21,627 nt of DNA, from positions 1 through 21,627 of IMG/VR virus record IMGVR_UViG_3300032046_000248; one strand, written 5' to 3'. How positions within the stretch are numbered: position 1 is the first letter of the stretch; every line of letters begins with the position of its first letter. Below, one piece after another: positions 1-8,555 of this stretch. A program made the position numbers and the translations under genes. The notes below the pieces were generated by a model. That model made no database searches and was not told where the DNA came from. It saw only the letters and a list, made by a program, of their open reading frames with translations. This stretch comes from a virus.

Positions 1-1338
1 AAGGGTCTGAATAATATATATCATCTTGAAATGGATTTGGTTCCTGTTCTGGTTGTAATGGAACTTACTGGTGTCTACTTGGACAGGGATGAGTGGACTT
101 CCTTGAAAGATATAGCAATTATAGATAGGGATATAAGTTATAGTAAAATTCTTGACGTTATTTTGGAGAAGATAGATTTTACTTCTTATGCCAATGGAGC
201 TGTTCTAGCGGATACATTCTTTGTACCTGTAAAGAGTAAGAAAGCTAGGCTTGCCCTTGAATCGTTAGTAGATTCTTCCGTACTAAAAGGTTGGCTAAGA
301 GAGAGCATAAACATAAACTCTCCTAAACAGTTACTAGCAATCCTCAATAAAACATTTAAGATTAAAGTAGATTCTACTGACGAGAAGTTATTAAAAGATG
401 TAAAGGATGATACTATTATACCCCACATTCTCGGATATAGGGGCTACAATAAAAAGATTACAACCTACGGGGATGATTTTCTAAAGCACATCCACCCAGT
501 TACTGGTAGAATACACTCCGAGTTTTTACAGAATGGTACTACATCTGGAAGATTCAGTTCTACCAACCCAAACCTGCAAAATATTCCAGCAGATAAGGAA
601 TATAGGAAGCCATTCAAAGCACCAGAAGGAAAGTTACTCCTATCCCTAGACTACTCCCAACAGGAGTATAGACTGGCTGGTGCAATATCAAAGGATCCTG
701 TAATCATAGAGTCATATGTCTTAGGAAAGGATATGCATACTGCTACGGCTTCAATTATCTTTGGTGTGCCTTTAGATTCTGTTACAAAAGAAGAGCGTGG
801 TCTAGGAAAGACAATCAACTTCGCAGTACTATACGGTTCTACCGCCTATGGGTTGGGTTTCAACCTAAAAATTAAATCAGCAGTAGCCGAGGAGTTCTTA
901 GAGAAATTCTACAAAGGATACCCAACACTAACTATTTTCAAGAGAGCTATAGAAGATGCGATATGGGAAAAGAAATATTCCTCTACTGTAATGGGTAGGA
1001 AAAGATATTGGGAAAATAAAGCTTTCTTTGTTGATTATAAGGAAGCTGATAAGTGGGAAGCCCGTGTACGAAGAGAGGGGTTCAATCACATCATTCAGGG
1101 AACAGGTGCTGACGTTACCAAGTTAGCCATGATAAAGATGTTCAGAGAAAATCCGTTCGGAGATTCTTTCAAACTAATCATGCAGGTTCACGATGAACTT
1201 GTAGTAGAGATAGATGAGGAGATAGCAAAAGACGCGGATATATTCGGAAAGAAGTGCATGATAGATGTATTCCAACCCTTTCTAGGGGTTATACCAGCCG
1301 CAGTAGAATCACACATAGATACTTGTTGGACCAAATAG
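1..1338 (+). CDS. polA: Family A DNA polymerase, C-terminal part (5' end outside window)
   Basis: Replicative or repair DNA polymerase of the Pol I family. The frame is open from base 1 and reads LEMDLVPVL just before the first ATG (31), matching the start of the Pol I polymerase domain, so the true start lies upstream. Visible motifs, numbered from base 1: TSGRFSSTNPNLQNIP near 181-196, motif A DYSQQEYR near 217, motif B RGLGKTINFAVLYG near 266-279 and motif C QVHDELVVE near 395. The O-helix position that sets dideoxynucleotide selectivity is Phe (NFAVLYG), as in E. coli Pol I. Any 3'-5' or 5'-3' exonuclease domain would be upstream and cannot be judged. It ends in TAG, 8 nt before recA, and is the first visible gene of the replication operon. 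Confidence 0.96.
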   Translation, partial: KGLNNIYHLEMDLVPVLVVMELTGVYLDRDEWTSLKDIAIIDRDISYSKILDVILEKIDFTSYANGAVLADTFFVPVKSKKARLALESLVDSSVLKGWLRESININSPKQLLAILNKTFKIKVDSTDEKLLKDVKDDTIIPHILGYRGYNKKITTYGDDFLKHIHPVTGRIHSEFLQNGTTSGRFSSTNPNLQNIPADKEYRKPFKAPEGKLLLSLDYSQQEYRLAGAISKDPVIIESYVLGKDMHTATASIIFGVPLDSVTKEERGLGKTINFAVLYGSTAYGLGFNLKIKSAVAEEFLEKFYKGYPTLTIFKRAIEDAIWEKKYSSTVMGRKRYWENKAFFVDYKEADKWEARVRREGFNHIIQGTGADVTKLAMIKMFRENPFGDSFKLIMQVHDELVVEIDEEIAKDADIFGKKCMIDVFQPFLGVIPAAVESHIDTCWTK

Positions 1339-1346
1339 GAGAACAA

Positions 1347-2345
1347 ATGCCAGATTTTATAGAAACTTTAATAGACCAGTTAGGTGAAGAATTAATAGTA
1401 AAAGAGAACGTAAAGGTAGATGTTATATCTACAGGAAGTCTATCGTTGGATTCATCTATTGGAATAGGTGGAATACCTAGAGGAAGAATCACAGAGATAT
1501 TTGGTGCGGAGGGTAGTGGTAAGACATCTCTAGCTCTTTCAATAGCTAGGAGTGCTATCAAACAGGGACTAAAAGTTCTCTATGTAGATGCAGAGAATAT
1601 GATAAACTATGAAACAGTAGCTGACCTACTTGGAGAGGATTTGAATAAGGAGAACTTAGTTATTCTTCAGCCCGAAACAGCAGAGGAAAATCTTACTTCA
1701 TGTGAGATAGGAATCAAATCGGGGGAGTTCGGACTTATTGTACTAGACTCTGTTGGTGCTCTGTCTCCAGAGGTAGAGAAGAAGAAGGAACTTACAGACC
1801 TAACTGTAGGTATCGTTCCAAAACTACTAACCCTATGGCTTAGAAGGAACGCAGTTCTAATTGGAAGGTCTAATGTTGCTTTCCTAATAATCAATCAGGT
1901 CAGAGACCAGATAGGCTCTTATGTACACGCTTTTTCTACTCCAGGTGGGCACGCCCTTAAGCACTTTGCCTCTGTAAGAATATCCTTATCTAAGGGCGAG
2001 GAAATAAAGCAAGGTACAGAATCTGTAGGAATAAACGTCAAATTCACAGTAAAGAAAAACAAGTTAGCCCCTCCATTCAGAAGCTTTCTAATCCCACTTT
2101 ACTTTGGTAAAGGAATAGATAGCATAAGAGATACCATCCTGTTCTCGGAGATGCTAGGAGTCCTAAAGAAGAAAGGTTCTTACTATGTATTTGAGAAGGA
2201 AACCATTGGTCAGGGAGTATCCAAGACAGCGGAAATGTTGAGCAATAACCCAGACCTACTTGACAAGATTAGACAGATATGTTATAATTGGGTTGCTTCA
2301 GAGAATTTACCTACAGTAGAAGAAGAGGAGAAAGAAGATGAATAG
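1347..2345 (+). CDS. recA: RecA recombinase
   Basis: Strand-exchange ATPase of homologous recombination, 332 aa, close to the usual RecA length. The start at 1347 is chosen because AGGAG lies just upstream; an ATG at 1254 in the same frame lies inside polA and has no such site. Motifs: Walker A GAEGSGKT (53-60), VDAE with the catalytic glutamate (about 80-83), Walker B LIVLDS (130-135), INQVRDQIG (182-190) leading into the L2 DNA-binding loop, and PGGHALKHFASVRI (199-212). The C-terminus is acidic (EEEEKEDE), as in bacterial RecA. The stop is TAG; the next gene starts inside its last codons, so the two are translationally coupled. Phages use such proteins for recombination-dependent replication and repair. 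Confidence 0.95.
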   Translation: MPDFIETLIDQLGEELIVKENVKVDVISTGSLSLDSSIGIGGIPRGRITEIFGAEGSGKTSLALSIARSAIKQGLKVLYVDAENMINYETVADLLGEDLNKENLVILQPETAEENLTSCEIGIKSGEFGLIVLDSVGALSPEVEKKKELTDLTVGIVPKLLTLWLRRNAVLIGRSNVAFLIINQVRDQIGSYVHAFSTPGGHALKHFASVRISLSKGEEIKQGTESVGINVKFTVKKNKLAPPFRSFLIPLYFGKGIDSIRDTILFSEMLGVLKKKGSYYVFEKETIGQGVSKTAEMLSNNPDLLDKIRQICYNWVASENLPTVEEEEKEDE

Positions 2346-2646
2346 AAGCATAAGGTATGAACGTCTGTTCCCAATGGGGCAGTATGTAAACGTGAAGTTT
2401 GTAGATGAAGTGAACGACCTACCAGAAGCAATTTGCATGAATGAGGACCTTATGAATAAGATAAGGTATCTCCAAATGGTAGATGTAGAACTGTCTTACA
2501 GAATCTATCTGAAACTTTACGAAAAGTCCAAGACACTCGATATAGAAGAACTGGCCAAGTCTATGGAATTTCTTGAAACAGAACGAGAAGTTACTATCAA
2601 GGGTATAGAGGCCATTCTAAATCCAAATAAGAAATTAACTGCATAA
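2338..2646 (+). CDS. Hypothetical protein, 102 aa
   Basis: Small soluble protein with no motif I recognise. Its ATG lies inside the last codons of recA (8 nt overlap) and the purine-rich GAAGAAGAGGAG stretch of recA serves as ribosome site. The second half is strongly helical and rich in Lys and Glu (about residues 45-90). Its place between recA and the ssDNA-binding protein suggests a replication or recombination accessory role, but nothing in the sequence proves this. Confidence 0.75.
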   Translation: MNRSIRYERLFPMGQYVNVKFVDEVNDLPEAICMNEDLMNKIRYLQMVDVELSYRIYLKLYEKSKTLDIEELAKSMEFLETEREVTIKGIEAILNPNKKLTA

Positions 2647-2660
2647 AAAGGAGAATAACC

Positions 2661-3455
2661 ATGTCATTTTTTGATACAACAAGACCTGAAAAGTCAAGCA
2701 ATTTCCGCAAGACGGAACACATAGACCTATCACCAGGCCAAACAACTATCCGTATAATTGACACCCCCGAAGAGGCGTACAAATTTCATACCCACTACAT
2801 TAAAGGTGTATACATCAAATGTCTTGGGGAGGATTGTCCAGTTTGCAAGAGCAACATGAAAATCTTTGCAGAGAATCCAGACAAGTACAGAGATGTTCCT
2901 GGTTGGAGTCCTAAGGCAGAACGCTTTGCTGTAAATGTCTTTGATAAGACCCCAGTAAAGATATGCAAGAACTGCAAGGCAGAGATAAAGAAGAACGGTG
3001 CTAGTTTCCTACCCGTTTGTCCTAAGTGTAACCAACCAGTTATAGCAGAGCCAGAGGCTCCCCTAAACAAGATTAAGGTATTGGCAAAGGGCGTTACTGT
3101 TGCTGATTTGCTGAATGGAATTGACGCAAGTATCTTGGATAAAGAGGGAAACAAAGTCGGCATCAATAACTTCGACATTGTTCTCTATGTAACAGGAACT
3201 GGAAAGCAACAGACCATTTCCCCTATCCCACTGATTGATAAGACAGAGCCAGTAGAGTACAAGCCGGAAGATAAGTTCGATCTAAAGAAGATTGCGATTG
3301 AGCTAACCTCCGAGGAAATATCTGACCTACAGCGGGGTATTAGTCTGAGGGATATATTCGCCGCTCGTAAGAGTGCTGTTCCTGCTGACGGAGTAGAAGA
3401 GCCAGTTGAGGCTTCTGAAGCAGTCAAGAAGGAAATTGCTGACCTTCTAAAGTAA
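2661..3455 (+). CDS. Single-stranded DNA-binding protein, gp32-like, with zinc cysteines
   Basis: Probable phage ssDNA-binding protein of 264 aa, coating template strands for the polymerase, helicase and RecA encoded alongside. It has the usual phage SSB opening (MSFFDTTRP... then an LSPGQTTIRIID strand), a CLGEDCPVC cluster near residue 53, and paired cysteines CKNC and CPKC (about 94-97 and 114-117) that look like a zinc ribbon inserted in the OB-fold. The last 50 residues are acidic and Ala/Glu-rich, typical of SSB protein-interaction tails. A strong AAAAGGAG lies 8 nt before the ATG. A large GC-rich hairpin follows the stop. The assignment rests on architecture and context; a purely structural zinc protein is less likely. 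Confidence 0.8.
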   Translation: MSFFDTTRPEKSSNFRKTEHIDLSPGQTTIRIIDTPEEAYKFHTHYIKGVYIKCLGEDCPVCKSNMKIFAENPDKYRDVPGWSPKAERFAVNVFDKTPVKICKNCKAEIKKNGASFLPVCPKCNQPVIAEPEAPLNKIKVLAKGVTVADLLNGIDASILDKEGNKVGINNFDIVLYVTGTGKQQTISPIPLIDKTEPVEYKPEDKFDLKKIAIELTSEEISDLQRGISLRDIFAARKSAVPADGVEEPVEASEAVKKEIADLLK

Positions 3456-3461
3456 GTTAGT

Positions 3462-3511
3462 AGAGATGGGTGGGAGGTATTGGTGTAGTACAGGCATACC
3501 CGCCCATCTCT
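3462..3511 (+). terminator. Large GC-rich hairpin between ssb and the helicase genes
   Basis: A 13-bp stem (3462-3474 with 3499-3511, one G-T pair) closes a 24-nt loop and is followed by only three T. It may be an intrinsic terminator that reduces read-through from the abundant ssb mRNA, or a 3' end protecting hairpin. The weak T tract argues for partial termination. Confidence 0.55.
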
Positions 3512-3521
3512 TTGAGGTTAC

Positions 3522-3893
3522 ATGGAAAATATCGCAGACCTATACTACGAAAAATTAGAGAAAGCAGAAAGTCCTGGTAAACTTCTTGCAAAATTCTATG
3601 AAGGAATTTGTGATAAGCCAGGTTCTATTCAGAATATTGTATTGTTCAATAAGCTAGTGAAGGTATATGGAAAGTACATCCCGTTTTTCGCCATCCTAGA
3701 CCTGTATTCATTTGATGGAGAAGTTACAAGTCCATACGGACTCCTATCATTTTATTGTAAACGAAGGATGGAACAGAAGATGGCAGTTGTTGTACTGAAT
3801 GATGCCTATAAACCCCTTGATGGGAATATTAATAAGATTCTTGAGCAGATTGAGAAACAGAAAGAAAATCCCATTAAGATAAGGAAGCTATAA
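3522..3893 (+). CDS. Hypothetical protein, possible helicase loader
   Basis: 123 aa, mostly helical, no catalytic motif. Its TAA is directly followed by the ATG of the DnaB helicase, with no spacer. Many phages place a small helical helicase loader or loader-like protein immediately before their DnaB gene, so that role is a reasonable guess from position and size only. The ribosome site GAGG is 5 nt before the ATG. Confidence 0.7.
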   Translation: MENIADLYYEKLEKAESPGKLLAKFYEGICDKPGSIQNIVLFNKLVKVYGKYIPFFAILDLYSFDGEVTSPYGLLSFYCKRRMEQKMAVVVLNDAYKPLDGNINKILEQIEKQKENPIKIRKL

Positions 3894-5180
3894 ATGGTGG
3901 AGAAAAAACTTTCAATCGAACCAGAGATAGCTGTTTTATCTATCATACTAAACAATCCAGATGTGGTTTATAATCTTGAGGGATTGAAAACCTACATGTT
4001 CGTTACTGATACCCACAAGAATATCTTTTCTATCGTAGATGCTATCAGAGAGATCCATAAGCTTCCTGACATGGCTATGGTAATAAATTATGCAAGGTCA
4101 TTGAATAAAATGGATGCTTGTGGTGGTGAGCAGTACATATCTCACCTGCAAACTCAGGTATATCTCAGAGATAATCTATCTGAATATGTAAAGACTATAA
4201 AGAACTCTTATAAATTAACAACCTTCTTGGGTCTAACCAGTGGTCTATCCATAGATAATCTTAAGATTGATACCATAGATGATACTATATCTCAATATCA
4301 GAGTAACATTGAGAAACTACTTACAGACTCTGGGGGTGAAGGAACCTATGCCATTGGAACCTTACTGAGAGATTCATTCAATGAGATAGTGGACAGAGTT
4401 AAAAATCCAGGTCTCAGAGGTTCATCTACAGGGATAAAGAAAGTAGATTCCTTTACAGGTGGTTTCGATGGTGGAGATTTGTGGTACATAGGTGCTAGAC
4501 CTGGAATGGGAAAGAGTGCTTTCATAAGTTGTTCTGCTCTAAGAGGAGCAAAGGGAGGGACACCAGCACTAATCTTCTCCAAAGAAATGACTCGACAACC
4601 CTTGATGGAGAGGTTTATGTCAGTAGAAACTGGCATACCCCTATTCCAGATAAGAGAGGGTTTACTAGACCAAGCACAAATGGATGTTCTAAGGGATGCT
4701 TCAAAGAAGATGGCAGACTACCCACTCTACATAGACTTGAACTTCACCAGTTCAGTAGAGCAGATAGAATCCACCATAAGAAAGTATCATTCCTTATATG
4801 ATACAAGAGTAATTTATATAGATTATATTCAGCTTATGTCGGAAAGAGATGCCGACCAAACACAGGAGTTAGGTAGGATTTCTAGGAAGCTAAAGCTATT
4901 AGCAAATCAATTAGACATCACCAATGTTGTACTTTCACAGCTAAATAGGGATGTTGAGCATAGAGATAATAAGAGACCCGTAAGTGCAGACCTAAGACAG
5001 TGTGGTAATCTTGAAGAGGACGCTGATTTTATTATAGGACTATACAGGGATGAAATATATAATAGCGACACTAAAGACAAAGGTAAACTGGAGTTCATCA
5101 TACTAAAGCAACGCAACGGACCTACGGGAATGTTGAAACTTGGATTTGATGGAAATACCACAACAGTTCGAGAAGATTAG
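3894..5180 (+). CDS. dnaB: DnaB-type replicative DNA helicase
   Basis: Hexameric 5'-3' helicase of the replication fork, 428 aa. An N-terminal helical domain (about 1-110) is followed by a linker and a RecA-like ATPase domain: Walker A GARPGMGKS (200-208), the SKEM segment (229-232), Walker B VIYIDYIQLM (306-315), the sensor SQLNR (348-352), DADFIIGLYR (376-385) and the ILKQRNGPTG arginine-finger segment (403-412). No intein is seen. It ends in TAG; the next in-frame stop is a TAA about 23 codons on. It starts directly after the preceding stop, so the two genes are coupled. Confidence 0.95.
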   Translation: MVEKKLSIEPEIAVLSIILNNPDVVYNLEGLKTYMFVTDTHKNIFSIVDAIREIHKLPDMAMVINYARSLNKMDACGGEQYISHLQTQVYLRDNLSEYVKTIKNSYKLTTFLGLTSGLSIDNLKIDTIDDTISQYQSNIEKLLTDSGGEGTYAIGTLLRDSFNEIVDRVKNPGLRGSSTGIKKVDSFTGGFDGGDLWYIGARPGMGKSAFISCSALRGAKGGTPALIFSKEMTRQPLMERFMSVETGIPLFQIREGLLDQAQMDVLRDASKKMADYPLYIDLNFTSSVEQIESTIRKYHSLYDTRVIYIDYIQLMSERDADQTQELGRISRKLKLLANQLDITNVVLSQLNRDVEHRDNKRPVSADLRQCGNLEEDADFIIGLYRDEIYNSDTKDKGKLEFIILKQRNGPTGMLKLGFDGNTTTVRED

Positions 5181-5182
5181 CT

Positions 5183-5761
5183 ATGCCATATAAAGATACT
5201 GGTAAAGCAAAAGAATATCAGAGAAAGTATCAACATGATTACCATGTAAGAAATAGGGATAATCCTGACTATATTGCAAAGAGCAATAATATATTTGAAG
5301 GAGGACTAATGCCAGTATACAGTAAAATTAAGGGGAATATTTTTGAACGGGAAGCAGTAAACATGCTCACAGAACTAATACCTGGAAGTAAGTGGAAGAG
5401 AGTTCCTACCAGTGGTGCTATTGGAACACGCATGGAGATACCCCTTCTATTCTCTGACTTGATTGGGGAGATAAAGGATTTTCCTAAAAGAATGAGAGGA
5501 GAAGCGAAGGCAGGTTACGGAGGTGCTAAACAATTTACCCTAAAGAAGGAATGGCTGGATAAGATACTAATGGAAGCCAAGAATACCTACTCAGTACCCT
5601 TCCTTATAGGTAAATTTTCAGGGGCTAGAGATGGTAGCAGAGTATTTGTAGCGTTGGATGTACATGTATTTGCTACACTTGTGAATCAGATAACAGATTT
5701 GCAGAGGAGATTGGATGAAGAAACCGAGAAGGTGGAACACTATCAGAAAGAACCTCTCTAA
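5183..5761 (+). CDS. PD-(D/E)XK nuclease, Holliday-junction-resolvase-like
   Basis: 192 aa. The core (about 45-185) has the layout of archaeal-type or phage resolvases: GNIFEREAVNML helix, KRVPTSGA strand, acidic DLIGEI, then GEAKAG as the E-x-K catalytic strand (about 108-113), a helix with WLDKILMEAK and a VPFLIGKF strand. It would cut branched DNA made during recombination, fitting its place after recA and dnaB. The first 42 residues are a basic PYKDTGKAKEYQRKY type tail found at the front of various phage nucleases. A second in-frame ATG at 5309 has a much stronger ribosome site (AAGGAGG), so a shorter 150-aa form starting MPVYSKIK may be the main product. Confidence 0.75.
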   Translation: MPYKDTGKAKEYQRKYQHDYHVRNRDNPDYIAKSNNIFEGGLMPVYSKIKGNIFEREAVNMLTELIPGSKWKRVPTSGAIGTRMEIPLLFSDLIGEIKDFPKRMRGEAKAGYGGAKQFTLKKEWLDKILMEAKNTYSVPFLIGKFSGARDGSRVFVALDVHVFATLVNQITDLQRRLDEETEKVEHYQKEPL

Positions 5762-6182
5762 ACTCCTGAACATAAGCCAAGACGTACTTGACTTTCTATC
5801 AAACTATGATATAATGTTGGCAGGTGTATCGGGTTCTTCCATAAAGGATATTAGTATAAGCCTTGATGTAACCGAGATAGATGTAAGAAAGACATTGTTA
5901 GATAACATTGGAATCTATTGTAATAATTGGGATGGATTTGATGAATCTAGCGATATAAACCCTTACTTTGTATTTAGAACAATGGTAAAAACGCTAGGGA
6001 AAGTACCTTCGGACGAGGAGTTCTCTGATGAGATGCAACGAATGACTGGAGATGCCTCATTCTTAGGTGAAGATTATAAGCAGATTTACCAAGTCATATC
6101 AATATTCAGTACCTTACGTTACAAATACTTATCAAAGTATAGAAAGGAAGATTATGGAAATTACCTCAGCAGAAATACTTAA
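5715..6182 (+). CDS. Hypothetical protein, possible HTH
   Basis: 155 aa, beginning inside the end of the nuclease gene. No family recognised. The stretch SGSSIKDISISLDVTEIDVRK (about 40-60) could be a helix-turn-helix. The start is uncertain: no strong ribosome site precedes 5715, and a later ATG (5814) exists. It overlaps the well-marked start of the next gene at 6154. Confidence 0.6.
   Translation: MKKPRRWNTIRKNLSKLLNISQDVLDFLSNYDIMLAGVSGSSIKDISISLDVTEIDVRKTLLDNIGIYCNNWDGFDESSDINPYFVFRTMVKTLGKVPSDEEFSDEMQRMTGDASFLGEDYKQIYQVISIFSTLRYKYLSKYRKEDYGNYLSRNT
5788..5815 (+). promoter_or_regulatory. Possible internal sigma70 promoter
   Basis: TTGACT at 5788, a 16-nt spacer and TATAAT at 5810 lie inside a coding region. 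The match is good, but the bases also encode DFLSNYDI, so it may be chance. Confidence 0.3.
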
Positions 6183-6528
6183 AAAATTACCCGACTTCAG
6201 TGACCTTGTTGGTATCACAGATGATATAGCAAGAGTTATTATCAGGAAGCTCACTCTGGAAAAAGAGGTAAAGGTTTGGGAGTCAAAGATTATAAAAGAA
6301 TCCATGACAAATCCCGCTCGCTTTATTGATAACAAAATTCCCTCAGTAGCTTTCATAGAAAAAGCCTACCTCTATACAGGATTTGATGGGGAGGTTCTTC
6401 CAGCAAGGGAAGAATTGATTTCAGTTACTGCCGAACTGGAAAGACTCAAGTCAAGATTAGACTTATATAAAGAATTCCTCAGCATGTGGAGAAGTTTGAA
6501 CGCATCGGAAAGGGCTGTAAATGCCTGA
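6154..6528 (+). CDS. Hypothetical protein, 124 aa
   Basis: Starts MEITSAEILKK at an ATG 5-7 nt after AAGGAAG, a far better site than the earlier in-frame ATG at 6067 inside the upstream gene. Largely helical with a C-terminal coiled-coil-like stretch (TAELERLKSRLDLYKEFL). Its TGA stop overlaps the next start (6521). No function can be read from it; the setting is DNA metabolism. Confidence 0.7.
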   Translation: MEITSAEILKKLPDFSDLVGITDDIARVIIRKLTLEKEVKVWESKIIKESMTNPARFIDNKIPSVAFIEKAYLYTGFDGEVLPAREELISVTAELERLKSRLDLYKEFLSMWRSLNASERAVNA

Positions 6529-7207
6529 TAATATTTATATATCCGCCTCACTTCTAAAAGACTACTTGGATTGTCCTAGGAAGGTACACTACCGTCTTAA
6601 TTTTCCTGAGCTAACAATACAGACTCCTGAGATGGTAGTAGGTAACATTGTACACACCACCCTAGAAAAGTTTTGGGATGGTAGGGTTGTCGCTGTTGAG
6701 TATGTTAAGGCTCAATCTATGTTGAACCACCTGACCTTAATGCACACAGATAAGGCACTCCTATGTGTAAGTAATTTCTTTGATTTCTTTCAAGGGTTAG
6801 TTACCGCCGAGGATAAGATAGAGTACAGGTTCAAGATTCCCTTTGGGGATGCTTTTCTTGTAGGAAAGATAGATAGGGTTGGAGCTTTTGGTTATGTGAT
6901 GGACTGGAAAACTTCGTCCAATCACACAAGTAATGTTAACAGAGACCCACAGTTCATCTTATATCAGTATGTATATGAGCAAATATTTGAGAAGGCTCCC
7001 TCAAGTGTTATGAGAGCCAACTTAATAGATGGTTCTATAGATACCTATTCAAGAGACAAAATCATGGAGTATAGTATAATTAACTCTGTAATCCCCAGCG
7101 CAATAGAGTCTATACGAAAAGGAACTTTGTCTCCTACCGGACTGTTTGTGGGAAAGTGCGCTAGATGCCCCGCAAAAATAGCTTGCTGGAAGGATTTAGG
7201 TTACTAA
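6521..7207 (+). CDS. Cas4/RecB-like Fe-S PD-(D/E)XK nuclease
   Basis: 228-aa exonuclease-type protein. It has the full RecB-nuclease set: an N-terminal Cys18 in YLDCPRKVHY, His45 in GNIVHTTLEKFW, Asp118 in GKIDRV, Asp128 and Lys130 in MDWKTSS, a QFILYQYVY helix, and C-terminal Cys213, Cys216 and Cys222 in GKCARCPAKIACW. Four such cysteines hold a 4Fe-4S cluster in AddB, Cas4 and related phage exonucleases. It probably makes or trims 3' single-stranded ends for the RecA system. No CRISPR genes or arrays are nearby, so a Cas role is not supported. It overlaps the preceding gene by 8 nt. Confidence 0.87.
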   Translation: MPDNIYISASLLKDYLDCPRKVHYRLNFPELTIQTPEMVVGNIVHTTLEKFWDGRVVAVEYVKAQSMLNHLTLMHTDKALLCVSNFFDFFQGLVTAEDKIEYRFKIPFGDAFLVGKIDRVGAFGYVMDWKTSSNHTSNVNRDPQFILYQYVYEQIFEKAPSSVMRANLIDGSIDTYSRDKIMEYSIINSVIPSAIESIRKGTLSPTGLFVGKCARCPAKIACWKDLGY

Positions 7208-7208
7208 T

Positions 7209-7643
7209 ATGTCATGGATAGTTCAGCGTTTACTAATGGAAACTCCTACAATCAAAGAGACTCACAACTTTGAATCAGACGATTATAATAATCTACTTAT
7301 CATTGAGAAGAAGATAACCGGAATGATGGAAAAGCAGATGTTTTCTATGCAGGAGGTACATATTCTTACTCTCATACGAGAGGGATATCTATTTGGAGAC
7401 ATAGAGTCTCAAATAGGACTAGGAAGGGATACGGTATCAAAAATATATAAAGGTATTTGTGAACGAATCGCCTTCTCTCTAGGAGGAGAATTTACTAATG
7501 ACGGTTTTATACGGGAAGTATCCAAGAAAAACCACCTCTCTCCTGAAGAACAGGCAAAGTTAGCAAGGTTCATGGAAAGTAATCTAAAACATAAAGTTCT
7601 AAGGAAACCAACGCATGAAACTAATACGGAGGATATAGAATGA
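7209..7643 (+). CDS. Helix-turn-helix protein, sigma region 4-like
   Basis: 144 aa. The middle (about 45-85) reads MQEVHILTLIREGYLFGDIESQIGLGRDTVSKIY, split as a helix plus a classic helix-turn-helix like sigma70 region 4 or LuxR-type domains. It probably binds DNA and may regulate phage transcription or replication; no sigma region 2 is present, so it is not a complete sigma factor. It overlaps the exonuclease start by 4 nt. Confidence 0.65.
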   Translation: MSWIVQRLLMETPTIKETHNFESDDYNNLLIIEKKITGMMEKQMFSMQEVHILTLIREGYLFGDIESQIGLGRDTVSKIYKGICERIAFSLGGEFTNDGFIREVSKKNHLSPEEQAKLARFMESNLKHKVLRKPTHETNTEDIE

Positions 7644-8542
7644 CACAAGATGTAAAAAAGGTGAACCCATTTAATTTTAAGTGTATTCACAGACATTCGG
7701 GAATTACTCACCCTCAGTGTTACCTGAGGTACTTATCCGGTGACACCAGTACCACAAGAAAACGTCCAAAAGTACTGGTATTTGATATAGAGACCTCTCC
7801 TCTAAAGGCTTACATCTTTGCAACCAGACTCTGGAATACAAATGTAAACGAAGAGCAAGTTCTATCTCAGTGGTTTGCTCTGTGCTGGTCAGCAAAATGG
7901 CTATTTGATGATAAGATAATCTCGGATAGAATTACTGGTAAGGAAGCTAGAGGAGAGGACGACAGTAGAATTGTACGAAGTATGTGGAATCTACTGAATG
8001 AAGCTGATATTGTTATTGCCCATAACGGGGATAAGTTTGACGTTCCTAATATGAACACTAGGTTCATTGTCAATGGACTACCCCCCACTGCCCCATATCA
8101 AACCATAGATACCTGCAGTATAGCAAAGAAACAGTTCGGTTTCTCCCACAATAATCTAAACGCTCTGGCTAAGGTGTTTGGTTTCAAGGTAAAGCTAGAG
8201 ACCAACTTCGAACTCTGGAAGAGGTGCGTAGACGGAGACGAAGATTCTCTTCTAAGGATGCAGAAATATAACAAGCGTGATGTGGAAACATTAGAGGAAG
8301 TCTACATGAAGATTAGACCTTGGATTCACAACCACCCCAACTTGGGACTTTATACGGAAAATACCGAACCCATCTGTTCAAATTGTGGAAGTAGTGGTAT
8401 AATTAAGACAGACAAATTCTACTACACCTTCACAGGTAAGTATGAACTATATAGATGTGAATGTGGTGCGTATATAAGAGTAAGGGCTACTTCTCTCTCT
8501 AAAGAAAAGAGGAAGAACCTTTTAGTTAGTGTCGCTAAATAG
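7640..8542 (+). CDS. DEDDy 3'-5' exonuclease with zinc ribbon
   Basis: 300-aa RNase H-fold exonuclease of the DnaQ/YprB type. Catalytic residues: FDIET (Asp49, Glu51), HNGDKFD (128-134) and YNKRD (Tyr210, Asp214). The C-terminus has CSNCG and CECG pairs (246-249 and 273-275) forming a zinc ribbon, and the N-terminus a possible further Cys/His cluster (CIHRH ... HPQC). It may provide proofreading or end-trimming for the polymerase encoded upstream. It ends in TAG; another in-frame stop (TAA) follows six codons later. Confidence 0.88.
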   Translation: MTQDVKKVNPFNFKCIHRHSGITHPQCYLRYLSGDTSTTRKRPKVLVFDIETSPLKAYIFATRLWNTNVNEEQVLSQWFALCWSAKWLFDDKIISDRITGKEARGEDDSRIVRSMWNLLNEADIVIAHNGDKFDVPNMNTRFIVNGLPPTAPYQTIDTCSIAKKQFGFSHNNLNALAKVFGFKVKLETNFELWKRCVDGDEDSLLRMQKYNKRDVETLEEVYMKIRPWIHNHPNLGLYTENTEPICSNCGSSGIIKTDKFYYTFTGKYELYRCECGAYIRVRATSLSKEKRKNLLVSVAK

Positions 8543-8555
8543 AAAAGGAGATATA

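Noticed and set aside
1336-1338. Genome-wide reading of TAG as sense
   Set aside because: polA, recA, dnaB and the exonuclease all end at TAG with a proper downstream start; read-through adds only short tails. Suppression, if real, is likely timed or partial.
4529-4801. 90-aa frame inside dnaB
   Set aside because: It lies in an alternative frame within the conserved helicase ATPase domain and has no ribosome site.
6519-6528. Reassignment of TGA as a sense codon
   Set aside because: Several genes end cleanly in TGA at overlaps with the next start (6528, 7643, 14369, 16993), so TGA is a stop.
6521-7207. A CRISPR-adaptation Cas4
   Set aside because: No Cas1/Cas2 or array is present; RecA, SSB and resolvase neighbours suggest DNA-end processing.
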